Origin: Sphingobacteriales bacterium | GTDB lineage: Bacteria > Bacteroidota > Bacteroidia > Chitinophagales > CAIOSU01 | Direction of reading: 5' to 3' | Length of the DNA stretch: 64,000 bases | Assembly: GCA_027483645.1 (NCBI GenBank) | Contig: JAIXUD010000009.1 | Span: 180,814-244,813 of the forward strand | In this document: piece after piece, positions 18,484 through 27,635 of the stretch | How the letters are laid out: the number at the start of each line of letters is the position of its first letter | Numbering within the stretch: the stretch's first letter is position 1 | Notes under the pieces: generated by a model | What the model was told of the DNA's origin: nothing | The model's database searches: none | The model's input: the letters and a program-made list of their open reading frames with translations, nothing else | Made by a program: the position numbers and the translations under genes

Positions 18484-19431
18484 ATGTACACAGGCATTAG
18501 CCTCCGCAATTTCAACCAAACCGGCTTTTCGTACCTGTTTGCGTTTTTATTTATGTTTTCATATGTACCTAGCCAAGCACAACAGCTTAAGCAAGAAGAC
18601 CCATTGGCGCCACTCTTTAAGGTGAAGAAAGTGAAAAGCATCACTGCATATCAGCAAGGGGCTTCTAGTAGCGAACAGATAAAGTCTTATTACAAGGAAT
18701 TTAATACGAACGGCCAGCTGGTAATGGAGTTGGTGTATGCGGAAGACGGCAAAGTAGTAAAGAAGTACCAAGGAATATACACCACCGACTACCGCATAGC
18801 TAAAGAGATTTGGGTACAAGACGATACCGATAGCGTAACCTACAAATACAAAAACGGCAAGATAGCCGAAGAGAGCTGGTATTGGGGTGCCGACAAATCA
18901 AAAACGCGGGTGATACACTTTTTTGATACCCTGGGTCACAAAGTTTGCACCGTGAGCAAAAACAATTGGGGTGTATACATTGACTCGTTTTTTTACCAAA
19001 ACAACCGTGTGTTACAAGCCAAAAACTACAACGAGCATGGCCTATTGAACAGCACTGTTGAAAATACTTATGATACCAAAGGAAGGATAGTAAAAACCAT
19101 ATTAGTAGATGAACATGGCACTACCATGCAAACCACTACTACCCTATATGCTGAAACCGGCCCTATAAAGTCATTTGAAACGGTGTTGTACGCTGCTCCC
19201 AACAAAACCAAGATAACCACCGTAGCGGCTAGTATGGCCGAAAACTATAAATACGACACACAAAAGCAATTGAAAGAAGTAAACATACAATCGTATACCA
19301 ATAATGAGCTGCTGGTAAACAACAAATCCATCTATACATACGGAGACAAGGGTTTACCTACCTCTCAAACGGTACAAAACATAGCTACCAGTACCAAGCA
19401 GGTCTTCCGTTTTAATTACACATTCTTCTAA
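18484..19431 (+). CDS. Hypothetical secreted protein with YD-like repeats
   Basis: No family recognised with confidence. From ATG 18484 the protein has 315 residues with an N-terminal export signal (hydrophobic SYLFAFLFMFSYVPSQAQQ, likely cleaved after SQA). Longer frames start at 18328 or 18277 but would place about 50 residues before the signal. The body contains short repeated strands of the kind YKEFNTNGQLVMELVY, YDTKGRIVKTILV and YDTQKQLKEVNI. These resemble the loose YD/WxxxG repeats of secreted Bacteroidetes beta-proteins. No catalytic motif seen. Confidence 0.65.
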   Translation: MYTGISLRNFNQTGFSYLFAFLFMFSYVPSQAQQLKQEDPLAPLFKVKKVKSITAYQQGASSSEQIKSYYKEFNTNGQLVMELVYAEDGKVVKKYQGIYTTDYRIAKEIWVQDDTDSVTYKYKNGKIAEESWYWGADKSKTRVIHFFDTLGHKVCTVSKNNWGVYIDSFFYQNNRVLQAKNYNEHGLLNSTVENTYDTKGRIVKTILVDEHGTTMQTTTTLYAETGPIKSFETVLYAAPNKTKITTVAASMAENYKYDTQKQLKEVNIQSYTNNELLVNNKSIYTYGDKGLPTSQTVQNIATSTKQVFRFNYTFF

Positions 19432-19532
19432 AGTTATACACACAACTAAGTATTAGCTTGAAAGATGGAATAAGTTTATGTACTTTTATCCATTAGCTAG
19501 TCAATATATAGATATATTTTAATTCAAGAAAA

Positions 19533-19605
19533 GAATCCCGTAGGGGCAAGTACGCAACATTCCTAATTTGCTGTTAGTTAAATCGCTGCTGCTCCTACGG
19601 GATTC
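19533..19605. repeat. REP-like inverted repeat
   Basis: GAATCCCGTAGGGGC (19533-19547) and GCTCCTACGGGATTC (19591-19605) are reverse complements with one mismatch, separated by 43 bp. It sits in the 241-bp spacer between convergent genes, where it may also end transcription in both directions. Confidence 0.75.
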
Positions 19606-19672
19606 CCCTTGTATCGAAATACAAGCCGTACGATCAATATAATGGCGAAAAACTAATTTGTAAAGTAGTATT

Positions 19673-20455
19673 TTACTTGTCCAGCAATTTATTTACTCGG
19701 GTAAAAACGTAGCCTATCCCCAGGCTCACGTGGTCATTGAAGCTGTCGAAACTTCCTTTGGAGAGTACAAAGTCATTTTCGCGATGCTCGTATGTAGCAT
19801 GAAACATAGGCCTAATGCCTGCGCTGTATCGTACCGCAAACTTTACCATATTCATACTGCGCAGCACCCAATGGTATTCCAAACCCATATCAAAGTTAAC
19901 AAAGGGGTTTGGGCGTTGGTATTGTAGCTCGAGCCGATATTGCTCCTGCCCCTGTGGGTTGCCTGACAAGCTGGCGACCGTTTTAAGCCTTTCAGCAGAT
20001 ACAATGTTTACCGATATACCCGTTACCACCCCCAATACATGCCGCTGCTGAAACCTAAACCGTACATTCATTTCAATAGGTACTGATAAATAAGGCTTTA
20101 CCGAACTGAGACTAACTGGCTGAAACACGCTAGAGTCGCTAGGCCCAGGCTCAAAATCAAACCGAAAGGAATGGATACCCGCCAAAGCACCCATGCGAAT
20201 GGCAAAATAATCATTGAGATTTATGTGGTACTTATAGCCCAAATACATGCCGGGCCTGTAAGATAGGGTCATATTACCCTGCCCCACTTCTGATAAAGGC
20301 CGCACCCTGAGCAGCGTAAAACCACTCTCCAAACTCATATGGTTGCGCAAAAAGAGCAGTGTTTTGCTATCGCCATCGCCAGGCGATGCCATGGCAGTTG
20401 CGGCGCAGGTAAATAAGAAACAGGAAAAGATTAGTTGCCGCAACATCTTATACAT
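19673..20455 (-). CDS. Outer-membrane beta-barrel-like protein
   Basis: 260 residues with a signal peptide (MYKMLRQLIFSCFLFTCAATAMAS). The body has alternating aromatic/hydrophobic strands such as MYLGYKYHINLNDYFAIRMGALAGI, EMNVRFRF and MGLEYHWVLRSM, ending in a strand with GIGYVFTRV. This pattern fits the porin-like/PorT-like outer membrane beta-barrels common in Bacteroidetes. No specific substrate or partner is evident. It is divergent from the downstream lipoprotein gene with a 137-bp spacer. Confidence 0.72.
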   Translation of the reverse strand: MYKMLRQLIFSCFLFTCAATAMASPGDGDSKTLLFLRNHMSLESGFTLLRVRPLSEVGQGNMTLSYRPGMYLGYKYHINLNDYFAIRMGALAGIHSFRFDFEPGPSDSSVFQPVSLSSVKPYLSVPIEMNVRFRFQQRHVLGVVTGISVNIVSAERLKTVASLSGNPQGQEQYRLELQYQRPNPFVNFDMGLEYHWVLRSMNMVKFAVRYSAGIRPMFHATYEHRENDFVLSKGSFDSFNDHVSLGIGYVFTRVNKLLDK

Positions 20456-20592
20456 AGCAATTGTAACGCAATCTTGTATTGCATATTGCTAATACGCACA
20501 ACTATTTATGAAGTTACCTTAGCTTATAAAACGTCTATCCAAACTTGGCAAACTCTTTGCTATACCCCAGCCAAACACAAAACGCATCACCT

Positions 20593-21120
20593 ATGAAGAC
20601 ATATCTACTCTTACTACCATTTGCATTGCTTTTAGCATCGTGCAGCACTTACAAACCCCTTACAGAAAAAGACCGGATTGAGAACAACTGGACCGAGAAA
20701 GAACTAAAACAGGTGCAGTTTTATCTATCAAGCGATATCGTGATACAGCGAAAACTTGGCAGCGAAACTAGCACCATACAAAATGGGAAAGTGCGCATCG
20801 TAAACGGCGAGCGCATTGAGGAAATCATCATTAAGAAGGGTACGCCAGGCGTATTAGTGTATAATTCGGTGGACAACCGTGTAGGCATTAGCTTTGAAGA
20901 TGGCGATGATAAGTTCTTGATGTTCGGTGCGAACAAAGGCAAAGGCGGACGATATTACTTACTTGCTAGCGACTGGCAAAACCAAGTAGGCAAAGTACAG
21001 TATGAAGGCCAAACCTATTACTGTACCCCCGAAAGCGGCAAGGCCTTCCTTACGCTCGACCTAAAGAAACTCCACCAAATAGAATTGGAAAAGAGAACGG
21101 CCAAGGGAAGAAAGATTTAA
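20593..21120 (+). CDS. Hypothetical lipoprotein
   Basis: 175 residues from ATG 20593, which gives a clean lipoprotein signal (MKTYLLLLPFALLLASC, lipobox LASC). The frame also opens upstream at 20545 but that would bury the signal. The mature part is polar with IEEIIIKKGTPGVLVYN and a basic C-terminus. No domain recognised. The gene ends at an inverted heptad tract shared with the convergent universal stress protein gene. Confidence 0.72.
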   Translation: MKTYLLLLPFALLLASCSTYKPLTEKDRIENNWTEKELKQVQFYLSSDIVIQRKLGSETSTIQNGKVRIVNGERIEEIIIKKGTPGVLVYNSVDNRVGISFEDGDDKFLMFGANKGKGGRYYLLASDWQNQVGKVQYEGQTYYCTPESGKAFLTLDLKKLHQIELEKRTAKGRKI

Positions 21121-21123
21121 TTT

Positions 21124-21214
21124 GGTTATTGGTTACGGGTTATTGGTTATTGGTTATTGGTAAGACGAAAATATTTGAATGCACCAATCAACCAATAACT
21201 AATCAACAAATAAC
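21124..21214. repeat. Inverted pair of heptad tracts between convergent genes
   Basis: The left arm has GGTTATT, GGTTACG, GGTTATT, GGTTATT, GGTTATT (21124-21158). The right arm (21183-21214) is the complementary dialect with alternating 8- and 7-bp units (CCAATCAA, CCAATAA, CTAATCAA, CAAATAA). The arms can pair into a long imperfect stem and end against both stop codons, which suits a two-way transcription end. Confidence 0.8.
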
Positions 21215-22081
21215 CTATTTATAGCCTGGTCTGATACTTAATACCGGTGTAAGGCTTTCGGAGATGATGCTGCGGGCACTGGAGCCAACGGTAAACTCGG
21301 AGATTTTTAATTCGGCACTGGTCATAATGATGATGAGGTCGGCCCCTACTTCTTGGGCATACTCAATCACGCTATCGGCAATATCATCCTTCCGGATAAC
21401 CTTAGTTACAACCTTTACTCCAGCCTTTTGTATATCGGCTGATACCTCTTCCAACTGCTTTTTCATCTTATCGCCACCCACGCGCCATTCATCCCAGCGG
21501 GTTGAAACGGAGATAACGTGGATAGTGGCGTCGAACACCTTGGCAATCTTGATGGCCGAGGCTACTTTGCCTTGTGTTTCTTTAGTAGTATCAATCGGCA
21601 GCACTATTTTTTTAAAAAGCACATCGCCTGCTGATTGGCGTATGGTTATTACCGGGCAATCTGCTACACGGATGATGCGATAGGCATTGCTGCCCAATAT
21701 GTATTTCTCCAAGCTATCAATACCGGGGTTGCCGTGCGTACCCATCACAACCAGGTCAATACCGTCCTCTGCAAGAATGTCAGTTATCACTTTATATATT
21801 TTACCAGATTCCAAGCGCACATTAATCTTTATACCCCAAAGGTTTATGTTGTCTGTTTTAATTTGCGATAGCTTTTCGTTAACAGCTTTCTTGATGGTGT
21901 CAGTAAGATTAATTACTTGGTTGAGCGCCACGTTGTCGCCATAGTTTTCCATTACGTGTAGCAGCACAATTTCAGCATCCGAATGCTTGGCCATGGCGGC
22001 GGCATAATGAAGAGCGCTGAGGGAGTGTTCAGAAAAATCAGTAGGAACCAGTATCTTCTTCAAATTAAATTTCAGCGCCAT
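21215..22081 (-). CDS. Universal stress protein with tandem UspA domains
   Basis: Two UspA folds in 288 residues: about 5-150 (KILVPTDFSEHSLSALHYAA ... VMGTHGNPGIDSL ... GSNAYRIIRVADCPVITIR) and 155-285 (KIVLPIDTTKETQGKVASAI ... TVGSSARSIISESLTPVLSIR). The first half keeps the ATP-binding pattern G-x2-G-x9-G-S; the second is partly degenerate (MTSAELKISEFTVGSSA). Such proteins respond to starvation and oxidative or respiratory stress in the cytoplasm. Its start lies 40 bp from the divergent nucleoside phosphorylase gene. Confidence 0.93.
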   Translation of the reverse strand: MALKFNLKKILVPTDFSEHSLSALHYAAAMAKHSDAEIVLLHVMENYGDNVALNQVINLTDTIKKAVNEKLSQIKTDNINLWGIKINVRLESGKIYKVITDILAEDGIDLVVMGTHGNPGIDSLEKYILGSNAYRIIRVADCPVITIRQSAGDVLFKKIVLPIDTTKETQGKVASAIKIAKVFDATIHVISVSTRWDEWRVGGDKMKKQLEEVSADIQKAGVKVVTKVIRKDDIADSVIEYAQEVGADLIIIMTSAELKISEFTVGSSARSIISESLTPVLSIRPGYK

Positions 22082-22092
22082 CGTTAGTTTTA

Positions 22093-22111
22093 TTACTTTG
22101 CCACAAAATTA
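22093..22111. promoter_or_regulatory. Overlapping divergent -7 boxes (usp / nucleoside phosphorylase)
   Basis: The minus strand at 22104-22111 reads TAATTTTG (full match) for the stress protein. The plus strand at 22093-22100 reads TTACTTTG (one mismatch) for the phosphorylase. In a 40-bp spacer each predicted transcription start falls in or beside the other promoter's core, so the two promoters should exclude each other. Confidence 0.5.
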
Positions 22112-22121
22112 CAACACTGCC

Positions 22122-22985
22122 ATGCCCCAACCAATAGCTGCAAGCGAATTAGTTTTAAATAACGACGGAAGCGTATATCACCTCAACCTACATCCTGAGA
22201 ATATCGGCAATACCATCATCACCGTGGGCGACCCCGACCGCGTAGGCGAAGTGAGCAAACACTTTGATAGGGTAGACTTTAAAACTGCAAAGCGCGAGTT
22301 TGTAACCCATAGCGGATACATTGGCCATAAACGCATCACTGTAATCTCTACCGGTATTGGTACAGACAATATAGATATCGTTTTCAACGAATTGGATGCA
22401 TTGGTGAACATCGATTTGCCAAAGCGCGAAATAAAAGATAAGCTTACTTCGCTCAACATCATCCGCATCGGCACTGCAGGTGGCCTACAACCTGAATTGG
22501 GTGTAGATAGCGTGGTGCTTACCGAAGAATCAATTGGCTTGGATGGGTTGATGCCGTTCTACCATAGCACCCGCCAGCACATATCGCCCCTGTTAGTGAG
22601 CCTCAATAGCCACTTAGGCTTGGATGGGTTGTGTATACCCTACTCCTACCCTGCTTCAGAAAAATTGCTCCGCTTGTTTGGAGAGGGCTTTACTAAGGGC
22701 ATCACCGTAACCTGTACCGGTTTTTATGGCCCACAAGGCCGCCAGTTGCGCCTAGCACCGGCCATTGATGGGTTTATTACAAAGCTCTCCTTTTTCCGCC
22801 ACGAGGGGCGCAAAGTATCCAACTTCGAAATGGAAACCAGCGGCATCTATGGCTTAGGTAGTGCCTTGGGCCACAACTGCCTTTCGGCCAGCTTAATTGT
22901 TGCTAACCGGGCAACCGGTGAGTTCAGCGCCCACCACGAAAAAGCGCTGGAGAAGCTGATTGTGCAGGTACTGGAAAGAGTTTAA
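22122..22985 (+). CDS. Nucleoside phosphorylase (PNP/Udp family, uridine phosphorylase-like)
   Basis: Splits nucleosides with phosphate into base and ribose-1-phosphate for salvage. The 287-residue product carries the family's GDPDRV motif near 40, ISTGIGTDNIDIVFNEL near 80, IRIGTAGGLQPEL near 115, and SNFEMETSGIYGLG near 230, where the Glu binds ribose. The specificity segment (TCTGFYGPQGRQLR) is not the enterobacterial Udp form, so the base preferred is uncertain. ATG 22122 was preferred; the longer frame starts with TTG inside the promoter region. Divergent from the stress protein gene. Confidence 0.88.
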   Translation: MPQPIAASELVLNNDGSVYHLNLHPENIGNTIITVGDPDRVGEVSKHFDRVDFKTAKREFVTHSGYIGHKRITVISTGIGTDNIDIVFNELDALVNIDLPKREIKDKLTSLNIIRIGTAGGLQPELGVDSVVLTEESIGLDGLMPFYHSTRQHISPLLVSLNSHLGLDGLCIPYSYPASEKLLRLFGEGFTKGITVTCTGFYGPQGRQLRLAPAIDGFITKLSFFRHEGRKVSNFEMETSGIYGLGSALGHNCLSASLIVANRATGEFSAHHEKALEKLIVQVLERV

Positions 22986-22988
22986 AAT

Positions 22989-23072
22989 GGTTATTGGTTA
23001 TTGGTTACTAGTAAATATTTAAGGCAAAAAGCTTCACTTCTCAACCAATAACTAATAACCAACAACCAAATA
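22989..23072. repeat. Inverted pair of heptad tracts
   Basis: The left arm GGTTATT, GGTTATT, GGTTACT, AGTAAAT (22989-23016) and the right arm AACCAATA, ACTAATA, ACCAACA, ACCAAAT (23043-23072) flank a short loop. It lies between convergent genes, as at 21124-21214, with a separate hairpin just to the right. Confidence 0.8.
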
Positions 23073-23101
23073 AAAAGGACCACCTTTCGGCAGTCCTTTC
23101 T
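23073..23101. terminator. Terminator hairpin between convergent genes
   Basis: AAAGGAC pairs with GTCCTTT around a 13-nt loop, with A-rich and T-rich edges on the two sides, so it can work in both directions. It is 20 bp past the TPR gene's stop. Confidence 0.7.
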
Positions 23102-23121
23102 TATCTATATCAAAAAAGCAA

Positions 23122-24330
23122 TTACTTCTTAATTTTCGCGATTTCCTTCTTCATGGCATCTGCTTTTTCGTACTCGCCAATTTTGGCGTATAAGGTGCGC
23201 AGTACGTCCATAATCTCCAAGCTACCAGGCTTCAGCTCATTGGCCTTTTCTAGGGCCGGTACGGCCTTTTGAAGGTACTCCATGCGCTTTGCCTCATACT
23301 CGTTGTATTTCGGGTCTTTGAGGTCTGCATTGTCTTTTTTGGTCGAAAATTCATTGCTCTGCTCAAGGTATACCGCCCCTATGTTATTATAAGCATCAGC
23401 ATAAGTTGGATCAATAGCTAAAGCCTTATTGTAGTATTCGATGGCCTTATCATAGTTCTTGATTTTACCATAAGCCACGCCTGTTACGAAATACAGTTGG
23501 TGGTTTTTAGGGTCAAGCTCTATGGCTTTAATCATAATATCGATGGCCTCAGTCTCCCTGCCGCTCTGCAGATAAATGTTAATCATCTCAATTACCAAGC
23601 CCAAATCTTCAGGGAACTGCTTCATGCCTTTTTGCAAGGTAGCTACAGCTTCTGCCTCATTGCCTTCGGCTTTATGCATGTTTGCCACTTTCAAATATAA
23701 GTCGGCAGTGCTGAAACCTTCTGCAATCAACTCATTAAACAATCTCTTGGCGTCCTCAGTTTTATTAAGAGCTGAGGCATACTGCGCATAGTAGTATTTA
23801 GCCTCGGTGGTAAGGGTAAGTTTGTTTTTAGCAGCAAAGCCTTTCTTCTTCATGTACTCGCTCACTTCGTAAGAACGCTTGAACGCTTTGTATGCCTCAG
23901 CGTCATTCTTAGCCATACCAGCCTCTACAGCACGGTTGTATAGTATTACGGTTACTTCCCCCATCCGCTGTTGGGTCTCATCCATAAACTTGAACTTAGG
24001 CGCTTCTGGCACGGTAGCCAATTCCACAGCCTTTTCCAAAGCATCCGCAGCTTCATAAATAACATCAGGATACTTTGGGGAAAGCACTGAATCTTGATCA
24101 ATCAGCAGGCGGATGTAGGCGCCATACCACCAAGTTTTGGGCTCGATCTTAGTATTTTCATGCACTTCGGCCTTTTTGATGTATTCATAACCTTGTTCAA
24201 GAGACTTTTTATCGTCCGGAAATTGGAGGTACGTTGAATAACTATTGAATGCTCCTTGCACGTTAATACCTTGTGCCATAATGCCTGTCGAAAACACCGC
24301 AGCGCAAATCAATATTAAAAGATGTTTCAT
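23122..24330 (-). CDS. Exported tetratricopeptide-repeat protein
   Basis: 402 residues with a signal peptide (MKHLLILICAAVFSTGIMAQ) followed by an alpha-helical body. At least four clear TPR units lie near 195-320 (AKRLFNELIAEGFSTADLYLKVANMHKAEGNE..., YFVTGVAYGKIKNYDKAIEYYNKALAIDP, YADAYNNIGAVYLEQS), plus a final one ending KIGEYEKADAMKKE. TPRs bind other proteins; this one should do so in the periplasm. The next gene upstream is gyrA on the same strand, separated by 207 bp that include a heptad tract. Confidence 0.88.
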   Translation of the reverse strand: MKHLLILICAAVFSTGIMAQGINVQGAFNSYSTYLQFPDDKKSLEQGYEYIKKAEVHENTKIEPKTWWYGAYIRLLIDQDSVLSPKYPDVIYEAADALEKAVELATVPEAPKFKFMDETQQRMGEVTVILYNRAVEAGMAKNDAEAYKAFKRSYEVSEYMKKKGFAAKNKLTLTTEAKYYYAQYASALNKTEDAKRLFNELIAEGFSTADLYLKVANMHKAEGNEAEAVATLQKGMKQFPEDLGLVIEMINIYLQSGRETEAIDIMIKAIELDPKNHQLYFVTGVAYGKIKNYDKAIEYYNKALAIDPTYADAYNNIGAVYLEQSNEFSTKKDNADLKDPKYNEYEAKRMEYLQKAVPALEKANELKPGSLEIMDVLRTLYAKIGEYEKADAMKKEIAKIKK

Positions 24331-24449
24331 TGTATTTCGGGGTTTGGTTCGTTTAAGTTTAGGAGTAAGTAGGAATTTTTTTGTGAATAGTAACTAGCCA
24401 TTAGATTGTAAATAGTGGCATTCGTTTAAAACAGTTGCCAAATTTATAA

Positions 24450-24535
24450 AAGTAAGTAGGAAATAAGAAGCAATAACTAGAACAATCTAATTTCTACTTC
24501 CTATTTCCTAATTGCTAAAAACTACTTCCTAAAAA
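24450..24535. repeat. Heptad tract, CTACTTC dialect, with inverted left arm
   Basis: Seven consecutive 7-bp units run from 24487 to 24535: CTAATTT, CTACTTC, CTATTTC, CTAATTG, CTAAAAA, CTACTTC, CTAAAAA. A left arm at about 24450-24480 (AGTAAGTAGGAAATAAGAAG) is roughly complementary. The tract ends 2 bp from the gyrA stop codon. Confidence 0.8.
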
Positions 24536-24537
24536 AA

Positions 24538-27237
24538 TTATTCCTCCGTTTCTGGCTCTGTGCCTTCTACTTCGCCTGTTGGCTGTTCTCCGCTAGGCAG
24601 TTCGCCTGTCGGTACAGTTCCTTCAGTGGCTTCGCCTTCTTCACCTAATATCTCTGCAGGCAATGCCTGTATTTTGGTTACGGCAGCAATGGCATCCTTC
24701 GCATCTAGCTTAATCAACCTTACGCCTTGTGTGGCGCGGCCCATTACGCGTAGCTCATCAACCCCCATACGAATGGTGATGCCGGATTTGTTGATAATCA
24801 TCAAATCATCCTCGTTGCTCACATCCTTAATGGCTATCAGGTTACCGGTTTTCTCGGTGATGCTGATGGTTTTAACACCCTTCGCGCCACGGTTGGTAAA
24901 GCGGTACTCTTCAAAGTCACTACGTTTGCCGTATCCTTTCTCCGATACTACCAAAATAGTCTGCATCGTCCTAAAAGCTTCAGCCAGTTCAGGCGTTAAC
25001 TCCGCTTCCTCACCGTTGGCGGCATAGAATGCTTCTAGCTGCTTGTTGGTTTCCTCTGCGTGCTTCAGCTGGGCTTGGCTCAAGGTAATCATACCGATTA
25101 TCTCGTCCTTCTCATCATCAAAACGCATTCCGGTAACACCTGATGCGCCGCGGCCCATTGGGCGTACGTTGCTCTCGTTGAAACGGATACACTTACCGCT
25201 GCGCACCGCCATCATAATGTCGCTGCTGCCGTCGGTCAGTTTCGCTTCCAACAACGTATCGCCTTCGCGCACGGTCAAGGCTATGATACCGTTGGTACGT
25301 GGGCGGGAGTATGCTTCCAAAGTGGTTTTCTTAATGATGCCCTGCTTGGTACACAATACAATGTATTGGTTGTTCAGCGCTTCTTCGCTCTTCAGGTCAT
25401 ATACGTTGATGAAGGCCTTCACTTTGTCGTCCTTATCAATGTTGATGATGTTCTGTATCGCGCGGCCTTTGCTGGTTTTGGTACCTTCTGGCAACTCATA
25501 CACCTTCAGCCAGAAACACTTGCCCTGCTCGGTAAAGAACAGGATGTAGTTGTGCATATCGGCACTAAAGATGTACTCAATAAAGTCTTCCTCACGGGTA
25601 GCACCGCCACGAGAACCGCGACCGCCACGGCCTTGCGACCTAAACTCGGATGAGTTGGTACGCTTGATGTAGCCCAAGTGAGAAATGGTAACCACTACTT
25701 TATCATTCGAAATCAAATCCTCGATATCGATGTCCTCGCCAGAGTAAATGATGTCGGTACGGCGCTCATCGCCGTACTTCTTCTTCACGTCTTGCAATTC
25801 GCCTTTGATGATTTCCATGCGCAGGTGCAAATTGCCTTCCTCCAAAATGGATTTCAAGTAAGCAATACGGGCCATTACCTCATCGTACTCTTGTTTCAAC
25901 TTAGTAAGCTCTAGGCCTGTAAGTTTCTGCAAGCGTAGGTCAAGTATCGCACGGGCTTGTATGTCGCTCAGCTCGAAGTTGGTCATCAACCCTTCGCGGG
26001 CAACTTCCACTGTCTCAGCAGCGCGAATCAATTTGATTACCGCATCCAAGTTGTCGATGGCAATCATCAAACCTTCCAAAATGTGGGCACGCTTCTCGGC
26101 TTCTTTCAGCTCAAACTGCGTGCGGCGCACTATTACCTCGTGGCGGAACTCCACGAAGTGCAAAATCATTTCCTTGAGGTTCAAAAGTTTCGGCCTGCCA
26201 GCTACCAAGGCAATGTTGTTTACCCCATAAGAAGTTTGCAGCGCTGTGTTTTTGTACAGCATGTTCAGCACTACGCTGGCATTCGCATCGCGCCTAAGCT
26301 CAATAACGATGCGCATACCCTGCCTATCCGATTCGTCTCGGATATCGGTAATGCCCTCAATCTTACCTTCGTTCACCAATTCGGCGGCGCGGGCAATCAG
26401 GTTGCTTTTGTTTACTTGGTAAGGTATCTGACTAATAATAATACGCTCGTGGTTCTGGTGCTCTTCTATCTCAGCCACGGCACGTACTACAATTTTACCA
26501 CGGCCGGTTTCAAATGCCTGGCGTACGCCTTCATAACCATAGATGGTACCACCGGTAGGGAAATCGGGAGCCTTAACGTGCTCCATCAACTCCGTAATGG
26601 TAATGTCGTGGTTATCGATATAGGCCATAATGCCATCAATCACCTCGCTGAGGTTATGCGGCAATATGTTAGTAGCCATACCTACTGCAATACCCGATGA
26701 ACCGTTGATCAACAAGTTCGGGATCCTGGTAGGGAGCACGGTAGGCTCCTTCAACGTATCGTCGAAGTTGAGCTGCATGTCCACAGTATCCTTGTCGATG
26801 TCTTCCAACATCTCCTCGGCTATCTTCTGGAAACGCGCTTCGGTATAACGCATGGCGGCCGGCTCATCGCCATCCACCGAGCCAAAGTTACCCTGGCCAT
26901 CTACTAGTGGATAGCGAAGGCTCCAAGGCTGGGCCATACGCACCATAGTATCATATACTGATGTATCGCCGTGCGGGTGGAACTTACCCAAAACCTCACC
27001 CACGATACGGGCCGATTTCTTGTGGGGTTTGTTGCTACCTACGCCCAGTTCGTTCATGCCGAACAATACCCGGCGGTGAACGGGCTTAAAGCCATCGCGC
27101 ACATCGGGTATGGCGCGTGATACAATTACCGACATCGAATAATCGATATAGGCCGTCTTCATTTCATCTTCGATATTGATAGGGATAATACTACCCCCAC
27201 TGCCCAATTCTGGAACGATTTCGTCTTCCTCTGCCAT
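24538..27237 (-). CDS. gyrA: DNA gyrase subunit A
   Basis: Breakage-reunion subunit of DNA gyrase, which with GyrB introduces negative supercoils. The 899-residue protein has the N-terminal VRDGFKPVHRRVL and KKSARIVGEVLGKFHPHGD segments (quinolone region around Ser75), and catalytic Tyr131 in AAMRYTEARF. Its C-terminal beta-pinwheel opens with SQGRGGRGSRGG, a variant of the GyrA box QRRGGKG that distinguishes gyrase from topoisomerase IV. The last 40 residues are an acidic linker-like tail with repeated PTGE/PSGE units. A full -7 box and a perfect palindrome lie just upstream. Confidence 0.96.
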   Translation of the reverse strand: MAEEDEIVPELGSGGSIIPINIEDEMKTAYIDYSMSVIVSRAIPDVRDGFKPVHRRVLFGMNELGVGSNKPHKKSARIVGEVLGKFHPHGDTSVYDTMVRMAQPWSLRYPLVDGQGNFGSVDGDEPAAMRYTEARFQKIAEEMLEDIDKDTVDMQLNFDDTLKEPTVLPTRIPNLLINGSSGIAVGMATNILPHNLSEVIDGIMAYIDNHDITITELMEHVKAPDFPTGGTIYGYEGVRQAFETGRGKIVVRAVAEIEEHQNHERIIISQIPYQVNKSNLIARAAELVNEGKIEGITDIRDESDRQGMRIVIELRRDANASVVLNMLYKNTALQTSYGVNNIALVAGRPKLLNLKEMILHFVEFRHEVIVRRTQFELKEAEKRAHILEGLMIAIDNLDAVIKLIRAAETVEVAREGLMTNFELSDIQARAILDLRLQKLTGLELTKLKQEYDEVMARIAYLKSILEEGNLHLRMEIIKGELQDVKKKYGDERRTDIIYSGEDIDIEDLISNDKVVVTISHLGYIKRTNSSEFRSQGRGGRGSRGGATREEDFIEYIFSADMHNYILFFTEQGKCFWLKVYELPEGTKTSKGRAIQNIINIDKDDKVKAFINVYDLKSEEALNNQYIVLCTKQGIIKKTTLEAYSRPRTNGIIALTVREGDTLLEAKLTDGSSDIMMAVRSGKCIRFNESNVRPMGRGASGVTGMRFDDEKDEIIGMITLSQAQLKHAEETNKQLEAFYAANGEEAELTPELAEAFRTMQTILVVSEKGYGKRSDFEEYRFTNRGAKGVKTISITEKTGNLIAIKDVSNEDDLMIINKSGITIRMGVDELRVMGRATQGVRLIKLDAKDAIAAVTKIQALPAEILGEEGEATEGTVPTGELPSGEQPTGEVEGTEPETEE

Positions 27238-27252
27238 AATATTTTAAGTCAG

Positions 27253-27267
27253 GTTAATAGTATTAAC
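27253..27267. promoter_or_regulatory. Perfect palindrome at the gyrA transcription start
   Basis: GTTAATA-G-TATTAAC is a perfect 15-bp dyad 16 bp upstream of the gyrA ATG and just downstream of its -7 box, where a repressor could bind. Confidence 0.45.
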
Positions 27268-27275
27268 TCAGCTTA

Positions 27276-27283
27276 CAAAAATA
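27276..27283 (-). promoter_or_regulatory. -7 box of gyrA
   Basis: The minus strand reads TATTTTTG, full match to TAnnTTTG, 38 bp upstream of the start. From 27284 to 27635 I see no gene, repeat or other motif. Confidence 0.55.
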
Positions 27284-27635
27284 ACCATTCTGCATGAACT
27301 ATATGTTATGGTTATCAACAGGCGTTTATAATGTGGGGATGTGCTGATGTGCCAATTTTATTGCTTCGGCATTGTGTGTTTATCTGAATTGAGATTTTTT
27401 GGATTAATGGACAAAAAGGGATTAAAGAAATTACCTTTAGAATATTAAATCGCCCCCACAACCGCCACTGCACCCACTACCGCAACCTAGAATCACTATC
27501 CACGCCGCACCGCTATCGCTGGGTTTCTGCATTCGTGGTATAAAAATGAGCAAATAATATCATACCCTTAAAATCAAGCCTCAAAACTAACTCGTTTTAA
27601 GAACCTATGCCAACTCTTTACCCTAAAGCTCATCG

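Noticed and set aside
25957-26700. 247-codon frame antisense to gyrA
   Set aside because: Codon-bias shadow of gyrA without any recognisable domain.
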